Part shown: positions 26,635 through 36,188 of the stretch, piece by piece
Layout: each line of letters opens with the position of its first letter
How positions within the stretch are numbered: the first letter of the stretch is position 1
Assembly: GCF_014191985.1 (NCBI RefSeq)
Contig: NZ_JACHXI010000001.1
Span: 62,001-126,000, forward strand
DNA from: Azomonas macrocytogenes
GTDB lineage: Bacteria > Pseudomonadota > Gammaproteobacteria > Pseudomonadales > Pseudomonadaceae
DNA: 64,000 nt
Direction: 5' to 3'
The notes under the pieces: generated by a model
The model's input: the letters and a program-made list of their open reading frames with translations, nothing else
Database searches by the model: none
Told to the model about the DNA's origin: nothing
Translations under genes and position numbers: made by a program

Positions 26635-27333
26635 ATGGGCGCTCAATGGAAAGCCAGACCCAAGGAAATTGCCGCCAATGCCAAGGGCAAGATTTTTGGC
26701 AAGCTGGTCAAGGAAATCATGATTGCCGCACGCAATGGCGCCGATCCGGATATGAACCCCAAGCTGCGTCTGGCCGTGCATCAAGCTAAAAAAGCCTCCA
26801 TGCCCAAGGACACACTGGAGCGCGCCATCAAGAAAGGCGCCGGGCTGAGCGGTGAGTCGGTCAACTACGAACGCACCCTTTATGAAGGCTTTGCCCCGCA
26901 TCGCGTACCGGTGATCGTCGAATGCCTGACCGATAACGTGAACCGAACCGTAGCGGAAATCCGCGTGCTGTTTCGCAAAGGCCAGTTGGGCACCTCCGGT
27001 TCGGTGAGCTGGGATTTTGACCACCTGGGTATGATCGAGGCGACCCCAGAGGGTGACGCCGATCCAGAGCTCGCCGCTATCGAAGCCGGCGCCCAGGATT
27101 TCGAGCCCGCCGAAGACGGTGCCACGCTCTTCTATACCGAGCTAACCGATCTGGACGCCGTCTGCCGCGCTCTGCCGGAGCATGGTTTTACCGTACAGTC
27201 CGCTCAACTGGGTTATAAGGCGAAGAACCCGGTGAACCTGACCGGTGCCGAACTTGAGGAAGTCGAAGCCTTTCTCGAAGCCATCGATGGTCATGATGAC
27301 GTACAGAATGTCTATGTCGGCCTGAGCAGCTGA
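26635..27333 (+). CDS. YebC/PmpR-family protein, second-type paralogue
   Basis: The 232 residues have the three-domain YebC fold: an N-terminal helical part ([37 protein letters not shown]) and [23 protein letters not shown]. It starts [11 protein letters not shown] rather than the MAGHSKW of the RuvC-linked YebC. It is therefore the paralogue Pseudomonas carries outside ruvABC. Relatives act as transcription regulators or as ribosome-associated factors relieving polyproline stalling. Which applies here is unknown. Confidence 0.88.
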   Translation: MGAQWKARPKEIAANAKGKIFGKLVKEIMIAARNGADPDMNPKLRLAVHQAKKASMPKDTLERAIKKGAGLSGESVNYERTLYEGFAPHRVPVIVECLTDNVNRTVAEIRVLFRKGQLGTSGSVSWDFDHLGMIEATPEGDADPELAAIEAGAQDFEPAEDGATLFYTELTDLDAVCRALPEHGFTVQSAQLGYKAKNPVNLTGAELEEVEAFLEAIDGHDDVQNVYVGLSS

Positions 27334-27418
27334 ATCCGGTCGGCACGGAGGAAGGACGCACCTGGCCCAGGCTTGCTCCCCAAGGGATAGAGTCGCGCAC
27401 AGTCTTGCCGAATTGCCC

Positions 27419-27561
27419 CTGAGAGCCTGTTTTCAAAGTCTCGCGAGCTAAGGCCAGACAAGGCGAAAAAGGAGTAAATGAGCATTTCGACCGGGCTGGC
27501 GATCCAGGCCATTTTCAACGCGGTATGGCCAACGCGCAGCAGACTTTGAACAGGCTCTGAG
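27419..27561. mobile_element. MITE-like 143-bp element with terminal inverted repeats
   Basis: The ends 27419-27441 (CTGAGAGCCTGTTTTCAAAG then TCT) and 27541-27561 (AGACTTTGAACAGGCTCTGA then G) are near-perfect inverted repeats differing by a 2-base gap and one substitution. The interior encodes nothing convincing. It lies 139 bases from the old end of the CRISPR array. Confidence 0.6.
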
Positions 27562-27700
27562 TGGCGCCGAATTCGAGTGTGACGCAGCTATAATGCTGAA
27601 CTCAACTGATCGAGCGAGCAGCCCCTGCCAGGGCCTCCAATCCTACGCTCGCAGTTCCTCTGGTGTGGCAGCGCCAGAGGCTTTTCATTGGCGACTCAGC

Positions 27701-30171
27701 CAGTTCATCCCCGCGTATGCGGGGAACGCGTATCGAGGGTGACGTTAGAGCGTGTCATGAACGGTTCATCCCCGCGTGTGCAGGGAACGCGAGACATCAA
27801 AATGATATCACGCGCAAGGAGTTGGTTCATTCCCGCGAGTGCGGGGAACGCTCGGATTCAGCAGAGCGGTCAGATACGGCATTAGCTTCATCCCCGCATG
27901 TGCGGGGAACGCGCGGCGTATCAGCAGCGCTTTGTTTGAGAGCGCGCTTCATCCCCGCATGTGCGGGGAACGCGTTTTCGTAGCTGCGAAACCCGACGAA
28001 TATCTCGCTTCATCCCCGCATGTGCGGGGAACGCGCGAGGCGCCGGCCGGGCTGCTACCCTTCGATGGCTTCATCCCCGCATGTGCGGGGAACGCGCGTT
28101 GATCGGGCCAATCAAGGAAATGGTGGCCGCTTCATCCCCGCATGTGCGGGGAACGCGAAAATCCATTTCGCCACAGCCACCACAAACTCGCTTCATCCCC
28201 GCATGTGCGGGGAACGCAGCTGTAGGGCTGGATGTAGCGGAGGAGAGGGCGCTTCATCCCCGCATGTGCGGGGAACGCTGACTGATGCGATTAAGAAAGC
28301 CCTCGCCATGCGCTTCATCCCCGCATGTGCGGGGAACGCCAGAGCTTTCCCTATAGGATACAAAGGCTTCCCGCTTCATCCCCGCATGTGCGGGGAACGC
28401 GCAGGTAGACGGCTCGGTCTTTCTGCGCTGGATGCTTCATCCCCGCATGTGCGGGGAACGCCTCAGTATTCCGGAGAATTCAGGATCTCCCCCCGCTTCA
28501 TCCCCGCATGTGCGGGGAACGCGATGTAGGCTATGTTGATGTCGACCCCAGGGCCGCTTCATCCCCGCATGTGCGGGGAACGCTCGATTATTCAAAGCCG
28601 TGAAATTAGCATTTGCGCTTCATCCCCGCATGTGCGGGGAACGCCTGACCGGCGTCCTGGCGGACTGGCAAGCCGCCGCTTCATCCCCGCATGTGCGGGG
28701 AACGCATGCCTGATGTAAGAAAACTCATAAGCGCCGGCGCTTCATCCCCGCATGTGCGGGGAACGCCTGAATAAGCGCAACGATTGCCGATTCTCGATCG
28801 CTTCATCCCCGCATGTGCGGGGAACGCTCGAGTGGAGTTTCAAGGAAACCGAATGCGTACGCTTCATCCCCGCATGTGCGGGGAACGCGCGCGTTCTTGG
28901 GCCGGCATTTCCGGCAAATGCGCTTCATCCCCGCATGTGCGGGGAACGCGATAAATCGGCACGAGTTGAACGCAGCTAGAACGCTTCATCCCCGCATGTG
29001 CGGGGAACGCAACCTGCCCGGAGAGCTGGGATTTAGAGACGACGCTTCATCCCCGCATGTGCGGGGAACGCCCATAATCAGAGACCCCCTTGTCACCATC
29101 CAGCGCTTCATCCCCGCATGTGCGGGGAACGCGGCGCTGGTGCGCGAACTTATTAAACTGGCGTTCGCTTCATCCCCGCATGTGCGGGGAACGCCATATT
29201 CAACTATTGCATCTGCAACTATCTAAACGCTTCATCCCCGCATGTGCGGGGAACGCCAGCTCAAGCCGTCTCTGCAGACTATCGATAGCGCTTCATCCCC
29301 GCATGTGCGGGGAACGCTACTGCAGGATCAACTGCAGTTCATGAATAGCCGCTTCATCCCCGCATGTGCGGGGAACGCCCAAACGCAAGCCGACTGGGAC
29401 CGATTCAATTCGCTTCATCCCCGCATGTGCGGGGAACGCGTACTATGGGCGACAGTCTGGATGGTCTGAGCCGCTTCATCCCCGCATGTGCGGGGAACGC
29501 CCGCGCCTTGATAAATGTCGTCAAAATATGCGCGCTTCATCCCCGCATGTGCGGGGAACGCCTAGAGGAGGCGAACGCCATGATTAACCTGGCCGCTTCA
29601 TCCCCGCATGTGCGGGGAACGCGCGACACACACCCCTACATACGTTCATAGCGCAGCTTCATCCCCGCATGTGCGGGGAACGCTCATCCAAGATCGAGAG
29701 TCTGCAATCATTGCGCGCTTCATCCCCGCATGTGCGGGGAACGCTCCGGCGGTATCGATATGCAACATGCTAAAGCCGCTTCATCCCCGCATGTGCGGGG
29801 AACGCTTGCTTTCAAGATACATTTCGGATCGAACGAACGCTTCATCCCCGCATGTGCGGGGAACGCTTGCTTTCAAGATACATTTCGGATCGAACGAACG
29901 CTTCATCCCCGCATGTGCGGGGAACGCTTCAAGCATTGATGATTGTAAATCTCGCCTATCGCTTCATCCCCGCATGTGCGGGGAACGCGGGTAGCGTTGA
30001 CGACGTGTACATCAAAAACGCGCTTCATCCCCGCATGTGCGGGGAACGCTGAGCTTGGCTCGAAGCAGTATAGTCCAGTGCCGCTTCATCCCCGCATGTG
30101 CGGGGAACGCGGCAACAAAACCAACATGGCGCTGCGCACGAATGCTTCATCCCCGCATGTGCGGGGAACGC
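27701..30171 (-). CRISPR. Type I-E CRISPR array, 41 repeats and 40 spacers
   Basis: The repeat is 29 bases. On the transcribed (minus) strand it is GCGTTCCCCGCACATG then CGGGGATGAAGCG, with a CCCCGC-ACAT-GCGGGG hairpin. Spacers are 32 bases (period 61) except two of 33 (29133-29165 and 29195-29227). The three repeats at 27701, 27762 and 27823 are degenerate and mark the leader-distal old end. The leader-proximal repeat is 30143-30171 beside cas2. The spacer at 29806-29837 is repeated exactly at 29867-29898. Plus-strand open frames across the array are translation artefacts of the repeat. Confidence 0.98.
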
Positions 30172-30237
30172 ACTTAGCGTAACCAATTGACCCTAAAAGA
30201 AAAAAGGTCACGCTAAAAATCTACCGATTTTTTCTTG
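30172..30237 (-). promoter_or_regulatory. CRISPR leader, 66 bases
   Basis: The gap between the cas2 stop and the first repeat is A/T-rich. It contains an 11-bp inverted repeat, TTAGCGTAACC (30174-30184) and GGTCACGCTAA (30206-30216), matching at 10 of 11. It also has a GGTAGATTTTTA segment on the minus strand resembling other I-E leaders. It should hold the array promoter and spacer-integration signals. Confidence 0.75.
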
Positions 30238-30537
<300 letters not shown>

Positions 30538-31455
30538 CTACTGCGTCCTGTGGCCAGCATCGCCCAGGGTCTGCGGGTTGGGAATTGCCGGTGGTACCGA
30601 TTCAGGTGGTGCTTCAGGAGGCGAGATACCACCAGCAGTCAGAACGTCTTCGATAGTGGGAATAATCCTGCCCAGTAGTTTGCTGGAGCGAAACAGGTCT
30701 CGACAGCCCAGACGAACGTCGCGCTCTGGGTTAATCGGAGCTTTGGCGGCAATACGGAAGGCTAAGGGAACTACCGTGTCGAACTTGAACAGGTCAGCGA
30801 TATCGTAGACAAACGACAACGGCTTGCCGGTATGGATAAAACCGACGGCTGGTGCATATCCAGCAGCTAATACAGCTGCCTCGGTAATGCCATACAGGCA
30901 GGAAGTAGCTGCCGATAGGCAACGATTGGGAATGTCAGCAGCATCCCAGCGCTGTCGGTCATAGTTTCGCGCACGCCAATCAACTCCGTACTGTTTAGCC
31001 AGCAGCTTATAGGTTTCACGCACCCGAGCACCTTCGATACCGCGCAATTGCTCGACACTGCGCCGGGTCGGCGCCGGTTCCTGAAAGCGCAGCTCGTACA
31101 TCTTGCGCACAACCTTTAGTCGTAGGTCATCGTCCAGTGCCAGCTTCGCCTGATAAAGCAGCCGGTCAGCCCGTGCACCGCCCGGCTGGCCGCTGGCGTA
31201 CAGCCGTACACCGGACTCGCCGACCCACACCAGCAAAGTTCCCACGGTTGCCGCCAGGTTCACCGCAGCGTGGGAAATCCGAGTGCCGGGTTCGAGCATG
31301 ATGCAAGCCACCGAGCCGACCGGAATATGCATGCGCACGCCATTCTGATCGATTACAACGAAGGCTCCATCCCGCACATCGATCTGGCCATATTGGACGA
31401 AGATCATCGAGACCCGGTCTTTCATGGGCAAAGGCTTGAGCGGTGGCAACATCAT
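30538..31455 (-). CDS. cas1: CRISPR adaptation endonuclease Cas1e
   Basis: 305 residues, the same length as E. coli Cas1. Metal ligands are visible as Glu in VRETYKLLAKQYGVDW, His in GFIHTGKPLSF and Asp in VYDIADLFK. Integrates protospacers with Cas2. The start overlaps the cas6e stop by 4 bases. Confidence 0.97.
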   Translation of the reverse strand: MMLPPLKPLPMKDRVSMIFVQYGQIDVRDGAFVVIDQNGVRMHIPVGSVACIMLEPGTRISHAAVNLAATVGTLLVWVGESGVRLYASGQPGGARADRLLYQAKLALDDDLRLKVVRKMYELRFQEPAPTRRSVEQLRGIEGARVRETYKLLAKQYGVDWRARNYDRQRWDAADIPNRCLSAATSCLYGITEAAVLAAGYAPAVGFIHTGKPLSFVYDIADLFKFDTVVPLAFRIAAKAPINPERDVRLGCRDLFRSSKLLGRIIPTIEDVLTAGGISPPEAPPESVPPAIPNPQTLGDAGHRTQ

Positions 31456-32108
31456 TCGAGCCTCTTGATCAGCAGCAGTCCGCAGCCGAAACCCTTGCTA
31501 TGACCTACGCCTTCCTGCAATGCCTTGCACAAGCGATCCGGCTCAATAACCTGGGCCACTCCCTGGTAATCGAGTGTGGAATATCCTATGCCATAACCCT
31601 TGCGGTTGAGGCGGTGCTGGCGGTAGCCGTCCTGCATAAGCGACTGCGGCTGAACGGCCAGGCCCCAATTCTCGGCTCTTTTCATCAGCCACTCGCGCCC
31701 AGCCGCTTCCTGGGCGAGCGGAACCTCGTCAAGATGCTTCGCCCGGCGCTTGGCGTCCATGAGTACATCGTGGCGCTGCGACGCCTTGCCCGGTTCACGC
31801 CGGCTGACGGTCGGGTTGGCACGCAAGTCGAAACGCAACCATTCGCCCATCTGCAGCCTCGGCTGGTACGACTTGCTTTGTACTTCGAATAGACCGTCCT
31901 GGGTCTGGGGAAGGCGAGCCGAGACGACGTAATAAGTGCGCTCGTCCAGGCTACGAAAGATGAAATCCCTCGGCAGGCCATCGCCGGGGAACAATCGCCA
32001 AATCAACGCATGATCCCGATAAGGTTCGCCATGCCGTGCCAGATCGCGTAGCCATTCGTTCCGGGTGAGCTGGGCGACTAATCGCACACGGGAAAAGTAA
32101 TAGGTCAT
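31452..32108 (-). CDS. cas6e: Cas6e crRNA endoribonuclease
   Basis: 218 residues from the ATG at 32108, which overlaps the cas5e stop (ATGA). Begins MTYYFSRVRLVAQLTRNEWL and shows the RAMP glycine-rich end (GYGIGYSTLDYQGVAQV, then GVGHSKGFGCGLLLIKRL). Cuts the repeat at the 3' base of its hairpin, leaving an 8-nt handle, and stays bound in Cascade. Confidence 0.96.
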   Translation of the reverse strand: MTYYFSRVRLVAQLTRNEWLRDLARHGEPYRDHALIWRLFPGDGLPRDFIFRSLDERTYYVVSARLPQTQDGLFEVQSKSYQPRLQMGEWLRFDLRANPTVSRREPGKASQRHDVLMDAKRRAKHLDEVPLAQEAAGREWLMKRAENWGLAVQPQSLMQDGYRQHRLNRKGYGIGYSTLDYQGVAQVIEPDRLCKALQEGVGHSKGFGCGLLLIKRLE

Positions 32109-32869
32109 CCTTGCTCTCCTTCGCTCAACGCTACCCATTCCCGGCGTGGCGAAAACTGCCATCGGCTACGCGAAAGAGGTTGGTCGTGACGCCAGTTGTC
32201 GAAGCTTGCGGTCATACCGGCTTCCATGCCGTCTTCCCAGTAGTAGCGAGTCTGTTGGAGACGAAACGCCCGACGATCCGCCACAGTCGGCCAGCTTTGC
32301 TCCGGTTTGTAGCCACTCAGTGCCAGTAGCGAATTCAAGCTGGTGCCGTCCAGTGCTTCGCGCAGCGTTGCGGCCTGGGTAAGCGTTGGTGTGAGCGGCA
32401 AGGCCAGCGGACAGGATTTGCGTCCCAAGTACAACGTGAAACGCGGGCGCTTGAGGGCCGCAGCCAATGCGGGCAAATCATGTGGTGCATCCGCCAGTGC
32501 CTCGACAGCCACCAGTGCCAGGCTGTCGCAACGGTATTCGCGGGCGGACAGATAAGTATCGACCTTGTCGGCAGCCAGCTCCTGGCGACGCGAGCGGAAG
32601 CTAAATTTGCGTGGTAGCACGCCTGTTTGCACAGTGTGGTAGTCACGCAGAGGTAACCCGGCGCTTTCGAGCTTGATACCGAAGCGGTAACCAGCTATTA
32701 GAGCCTGCTGGCCGGGCTCATCGTCACGCTCGATTCCCAGCGCCGCCCCCAGCAGGCCCAGCAGTGCCGAACGTGAGGGATGCACCGCAGAATGCCGGGA
32801 CTCACCCACCGCGATCTCACCCCAGCTAGCCAGCGGGCCGTAGAGGCGCAGCAGCAGATAGTGGGTCAT
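32105..32869 (-). CDS. cas5e: Cas5e Cascade subunit
   Basis: 254 residues starting MTHYLLLRLYGPLASWGEIA, the Cas5 signature that binds the crRNA 5' handle. SRSALLGLLGAALGIER and the C-terminal RRYYWED-like region fit type I-E (CasD). It begins 3 bases after cas7e. Confidence 0.96.
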   Translation of the reverse strand: MTHYLLLRLYGPLASWGEIAVGESRHSAVHPSRSALLGLLGAALGIERDDEPGQQALIAGYRFGIKLESAGLPLRDYHTVQTGVLPRKFSFRSRRQELAADKVDTYLSAREYRCDSLALVAVEALADAPHDLPALAAALKRPRFTLYLGRKSCPLALPLTPTLTQAATLREALDGTSLNSLLALSGYKPEQSWPTVADRRAFRLQQTRYYWEDGMEAGMTASFDNWRHDQPLSRSRWQFSPRREWVALSEGEQG

Positions 32870-32872
32870 GGC

Positions 32873-33907
32873 CTACTCCTGCGCGACAAAATCGAGCAGT
32901 TCGGCCAACGTGCCTTCGCCTTTCAGCACATCGAGTTGGTAGCGGCTATCGGCACAAGCGCCATAGACCTTGTCCAGGTTGTCGCGTAACCGCTGCAAGA
33001 CGTCGATGGATTCGCTCGCATAGTCGCCGCCACTGACTGGCTTGACGAACGCCAGGGACAAGGAGCGCGGTTGCTGCTCACCCTTTTCTGCCAGCACGTA
33101 GTGGGCGTAGGCACGACTGGCGAAACTGTTCTGCTTGCCACTGGGGCCAACTTTCAGCGCAGCCTCGGTCAGGGCAATCAACGCCTTCTGAGTCAACTCC
33201 TCGTCTGCACCGAGGTTTTTCTTCAGCAGGTCGCGGTCGATGCAGAGGTATTGGTAGAACACGGCGGCGGCGAAGCCAGATTCGCCAATATGGGCTGCGC
33301 CCGGATCACTCACGTTCAAGTCGTCCACGGCAGTGAAGTAATCGTCTTCAATGGACGAAGCATGAACGCCGATAGCATGGGCCACCTGCACGGCTGCTTC
33401 ACCATTGTGTTCGATTTTAGCAGCCAGCATCCGGCCAAACATGGCGATATCCACGGCAGTCTGCCGGTGCAGCAGCGCATTCAGTTCCTCGTCAGTCGGT
33501 GCCCGTTTTTCGCTCGCCAGCGTAGCGACCAGTGCATCCAGCGAGGCTCGCTCTTGCGGGGCGATATGCACCAGTTGCTCTATTTCCAGCGGATTATCTT
33601 TCTTCACCGCGCCATAGACCTTGGCGATCTGCCCCGCCCATTCGGTGGCCTGTTTCTCGCCAATACCGGCCGCCACCAGCGAATCGAAAGCTTCACGGCC
33701 AAGGCGCTTGGTGCGAGTCCCGATGGTCCCGGCCAATTGCTGCTGGAATAGCTCGCAAGTACGCCAGGCACGCTTGAGGCTCTGGGAAGAGATGCGCAAA
33801 CGCTCCACGCCACCCAGGCGGGCGGTCTTGGGCTGGCCCGAATCATCGCGATTAAGGTTGGCTGGGGGATAGGAGATCAACAGATGCAGCTGTACGAAAC
33901 GGGTCAT
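32873..33907 (-). CDS. cas7e: Cas7e Cascade backbone subunit
   Basis: 344 residues of the CasC/Cse4 type (MTRFVQLHLLISYPPANLNRDD; RLRISSQSLKRAWRT). Six copies normally coat a 32-nt spacer in 6-nt steps, with every sixth base flipped out. The start overlaps the cas11e stop by 4 bases. Confidence 0.97.
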   Translation of the reverse strand: MTRFVQLHLLISYPPANLNRDDSGQPKTARLGGVERLRISSQSLKRAWRTCELFQQQLAGTIGTRTKRLGREAFDSLVAAGIGEKQATEWAGQIAKVYGAVKKDNPLEIEQLVHIAPQERASLDALVATLASEKRAPTDEELNALLHRQTAVDIAMFGRMLAAKIEHNGEAAVQVAHAIGVHASSIEDDYFTAVDDLNVSDPGAAHIGESGFAAAVFYQYLCIDRDLLKKNLGADEELTQKALIALTEAALKVGPSGKQNSFASRAYAHYVLAEKGEQQPRSLSLAFVKPVSGGDYASESIDVLQRLRDNLDKVYGACADSRYQLDVLKGEGTLAELLDFVAQE

Positions 33908-34545
33908 GCGTTGGCTTCCTTGTCGGTCATGGGGTCAGTAGCAGCGACTCGCTCCCGAGCGCTCAGGTAGTAGTCGTAAGCCCAGCGGAACTTCACACTA
34001 TCGCTGGCGTGCAGCGGAGACTGGCCAAGCTCATGTAGCCAGGCGAACAGGTCGGCGGCGAGCTGGGCCACATCGGCCTTGCCGCCGGCAAGTTGTACGG
34101 CACGCTGCCATTGCCGATAGAGATCTGCGGAATCCTTGCTGCGCTGCAGGCGCTTGAAGCGCAGCTCGCTCATCACCGGGCGCTCGCGACCCGGCAGGCT
34201 ACCAAGATGATGCGACAGGCTGAGGCCGTCACGGCGGTCCTCCTTGATTCCGGCCAGCACACCGGCGATCAGCGCCAGGTACTCGTAGGTTCGGGGTGTA
34301 TCCTTGAGCCAGCCTTTCTCGCCATCCAGGGCGATCAACCGGTCGGCCAGCAGAAAGGTAGCGGACTTTCCCAGCAATTCATCGGTATTGCTGCAACGGC
34401 GCAGCTCGGCGCGGTCGCCACGCTTGAGACATGCCAGTTCGGGTGGCAAGGGAGCCTCTTCCGGCTCGCGCGGCTGCAAGGCCCGCCACCACTGCTGCAC
34501 CCATTTGCGCTGCGCTTCATTCAAGTACTTGCTCCCTGGCTTCAT
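33904..34545 (-). CDS. cas11e: Cas11e (Cse2/CasB) Cascade small subunit
   Basis: 213 residues from the ATG at 34545 (MKPGSKYLNEAQRKWVQQWW). This start overlaps the cas8e stop and is preferred to a longer frame without support. The all-helical Cse2 region is visible as RKDRRDGLSLSHHLGSL-like and RFKRLQRSKDSADLYRQWQR segments. Stabilises the R-loop. Confidence 0.93.
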   Translation of the reverse strand: MKPGSKYLNEAQRKWVQQWWRALQPREPEEAPLPPELACLKRGDRAELRRCSNTDELLGKSATFLLADRLIALDGEKGWLKDTPRTYEYLALIAGVLAGIKEDRRDGLSLSHHLGSLPGRERPVMSELRFKRLQRSKDSADLYRQWQRAVQLAGGKADVAQLAADLFAWLHELGQSPLHASDSVKFRWAYDYYLSARERVAATDPMTDKEANA

Positions 34546-36116
34546 ACCCGCTCCTTGTGCTGGGAATTGACGATCTTCCACAACGGTTTCATCGCCTTGC
34601 CACCGCTGAGCTCCTTGCCCAGAGCTGCCCGCGCCCGAACCACGCGCTGCATATCCATATCCTCGCTGGGGCCGGCCAGTACCCACTGATCGAACAGCCC
34701 CAGAGCCAGACAACGGGAGCGCAGCAGCCAATCGCGATAAACCTCGGCCAGTTGCACTTCCACTTCGAAATCCAGTGCTTCGAGTCCTTCCAGCAAGCGA
34801 TAGAAGTCCGCTTCGGAGCCTTGCCAGAAGCTCTGCTCGACGGCAGGTTGCGGTTTGGCCTCGCCGGGACGGCGGAACCAGGCAGCCTTGACCTGCTTGT
34901 GCAGAGCATTGGCCGTGTCGTTGGCAACATCCAGCAGCGCCTTGACGCAGCGAATGAACCGGCGCTGTTGATCAGCTGCCACGGTGTGCACCGGCAGCGT
35001 GCTGTCGTACCAACAGAGGGCTTTCATATTCGACATGTCGTAGCCGAAACACCACAAGCGCACTCGAGGAGTTTTCACCTTGACCGTGAAGTAGGCGACT
35101 ACCCGGGCCGCCGCCGGCTGATGGTCGTCGTTGCTCAGCACGAGTCCGAGCCAGTCGCGATATCCTCGACCGGCCTGGCGACCTTTAATCGACAAGGGAG
35201 GCTTTTCGCCCTTGGGATCGAGACTGTAAGGCGTCAGTGGATGCACCCAGGCGCCAGTGTAGTTGGTGCCGCCGTGGCGGGTTCGGTAATGGCGAATCAG
35301 GCGAACGTCCTGGGCACCGCAAATGGCACAATCGCCTTGCCCAACGGTGGACGCATCCAGGCGGATACGCCGTGACATGCTCCAGTAGACCTGCAGTGGA
35401 TGGACATGCTGGGTCTTGAACGGAGGCATCATTCCCGGCTGCGTGTCCAGTGCACCTGGACCGTCGCTGGTGCGGGTCGGCAGCAGCCAAGGCAACACCT
35501 CGTCAGGCTTGGTAAACGCTGGATAGTCGAGCGCATCGAGCGGCAGCACATTCAGCCAGAGTTTCTGCCACAGCGTGGCATGCTCATCGGCGGGCAGCAG
35601 CAAGGTAGTCAAGGGACCGCCGCCACGCGCGGAGGTACGCACCCCTCGCCCACCCGCCGGTGCGTTCAGTTGCAGCGTCAGCAGCGCCTGAACGAAACAG
35701 CATTCGCACAACCCATGCTCGGCAGCCGGTTTGTTGAAGAAACGGTTGCAGTCCGAGCCGGCATCGATCAGCAGATCCACGACCGGTAGTTGGTTGCTCT
35801 CTTCGGACAGGTGCAAATCCTGCATAAAGGCTGGACCATCGTTTTCCAGCAGAAAGGCATCCCGGTAGGGAGCAAAGACGGCTTCCAGCTCTTTGGCGCT
35901 GGGTGGGTTACTCCAGCGATCCCGCCATTCCTCCAGATTGATCGGAGCGTAGGCGGTCTGGAGCAGGCCAATCAGGAATTGGTAGAGCGCAGCGTGGAAG
36001 TCGGGGCGATGGCCATAAAGATCGACCCAAGCCAGGTCGCCGATATGAACGGGAGAAATCCTTTCACGGCATCCGTTGCCCTTGACCTCCAGCCAGCGGC
36101 TGGTCAACAGGTCCAT
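34542..36116 (-). CDS. cas8e: Cas8e (Cse1/CasA) Cascade large subunit
   Basis: 524 residues: MDLLTSRWLEVKGNGCRERI start, WVDLYGHRPDFHAALYQFLI, a zinc-like CECCFVQALL plus CAICGAQDVRL, and a C-terminal helical bundle. Recognises the PAM and recruits Cas3. AAGGAG lies 9 bases before the ATG. It is the first gene of the Cascade block and is separated from cas3 by the unusual 198-base region that carries the mini-CRISPR. Confidence 0.96.
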   Translation of the reverse strand: MDLLTSRWLEVKGNGCRERISPVHIGDLAWVDLYGHRPDFHAALYQFLIGLLQTAYAPINLEEWRDRWSNPPSAKELEAVFAPYRDAFLLENDGPAFMQDLHLSEESNQLPVVDLLIDAGSDCNRFFNKPAAEHGLCECCFVQALLTLQLNAPAGGRGVRTSARGGGPLTTLLLPADEHATLWQKLWLNVLPLDALDYPAFTKPDEVLPWLLPTRTSDGPGALDTQPGMMPPFKTQHVHPLQVYWSMSRRIRLDASTVGQGDCAICGAQDVRLIRHYRTRHGGTNYTGAWVHPLTPYSLDPKGEKPPLSIKGRQAGRGYRDWLGLVLSNDDHQPAAARVVAYFTVKVKTPRVRLWCFGYDMSNMKALCWYDSTLPVHTVAADQQRRFIRCVKALLDVANDTANALHKQVKAAWFRRPGEAKPQPAVEQSFWQGSEADFYRLLEGLEALDFEVEVQLAEVYRDWLLRSRCLALGLFDQWVLAGPSEDMDMQRVVRARAALGKELSGGKAMKPLWKIVNSQHKERV

Positions 36117-36146
36117 AGCTACTCACTCCTTAAGCAAACGTCCTCA

Positions 36147-36179
36147 GGCTATTACCAATAGCCTGCCTTGGTCAAGGCA
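36147..36179. promoter_or_regulatory. Two adjacent dyads between the cas8e start and the mini-crRNA target
   Basis: GGCTATT-ACC-AATAGCC (36147-36163) and TGCCTTG-GT-CAAGGCA (36164-36179) are perfect 7-bp-arm inverted repeats, directly adjoining. They could be operators or leader-RNA hairpins for the cas8e transcript. Confidence 0.55.
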
Positions 36180-36188
36180 AAAATTAAC

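Noticed and set aside
27663-30182. Many plus-strand open frames with repeated RFIPACAGNA, SSPHVRGT and LHPRMCGER blocks, like a repeat protein.
   Set aside because: They are the CRISPR repeat read in three frames; repeat spacing, not protein selection, explains them.
34546-34731. A longer N-terminus for cas11e.
   Set aside because: It lies inside cas8e in another frame, and the ATG at 34545 makes the usual 4-base overlap.
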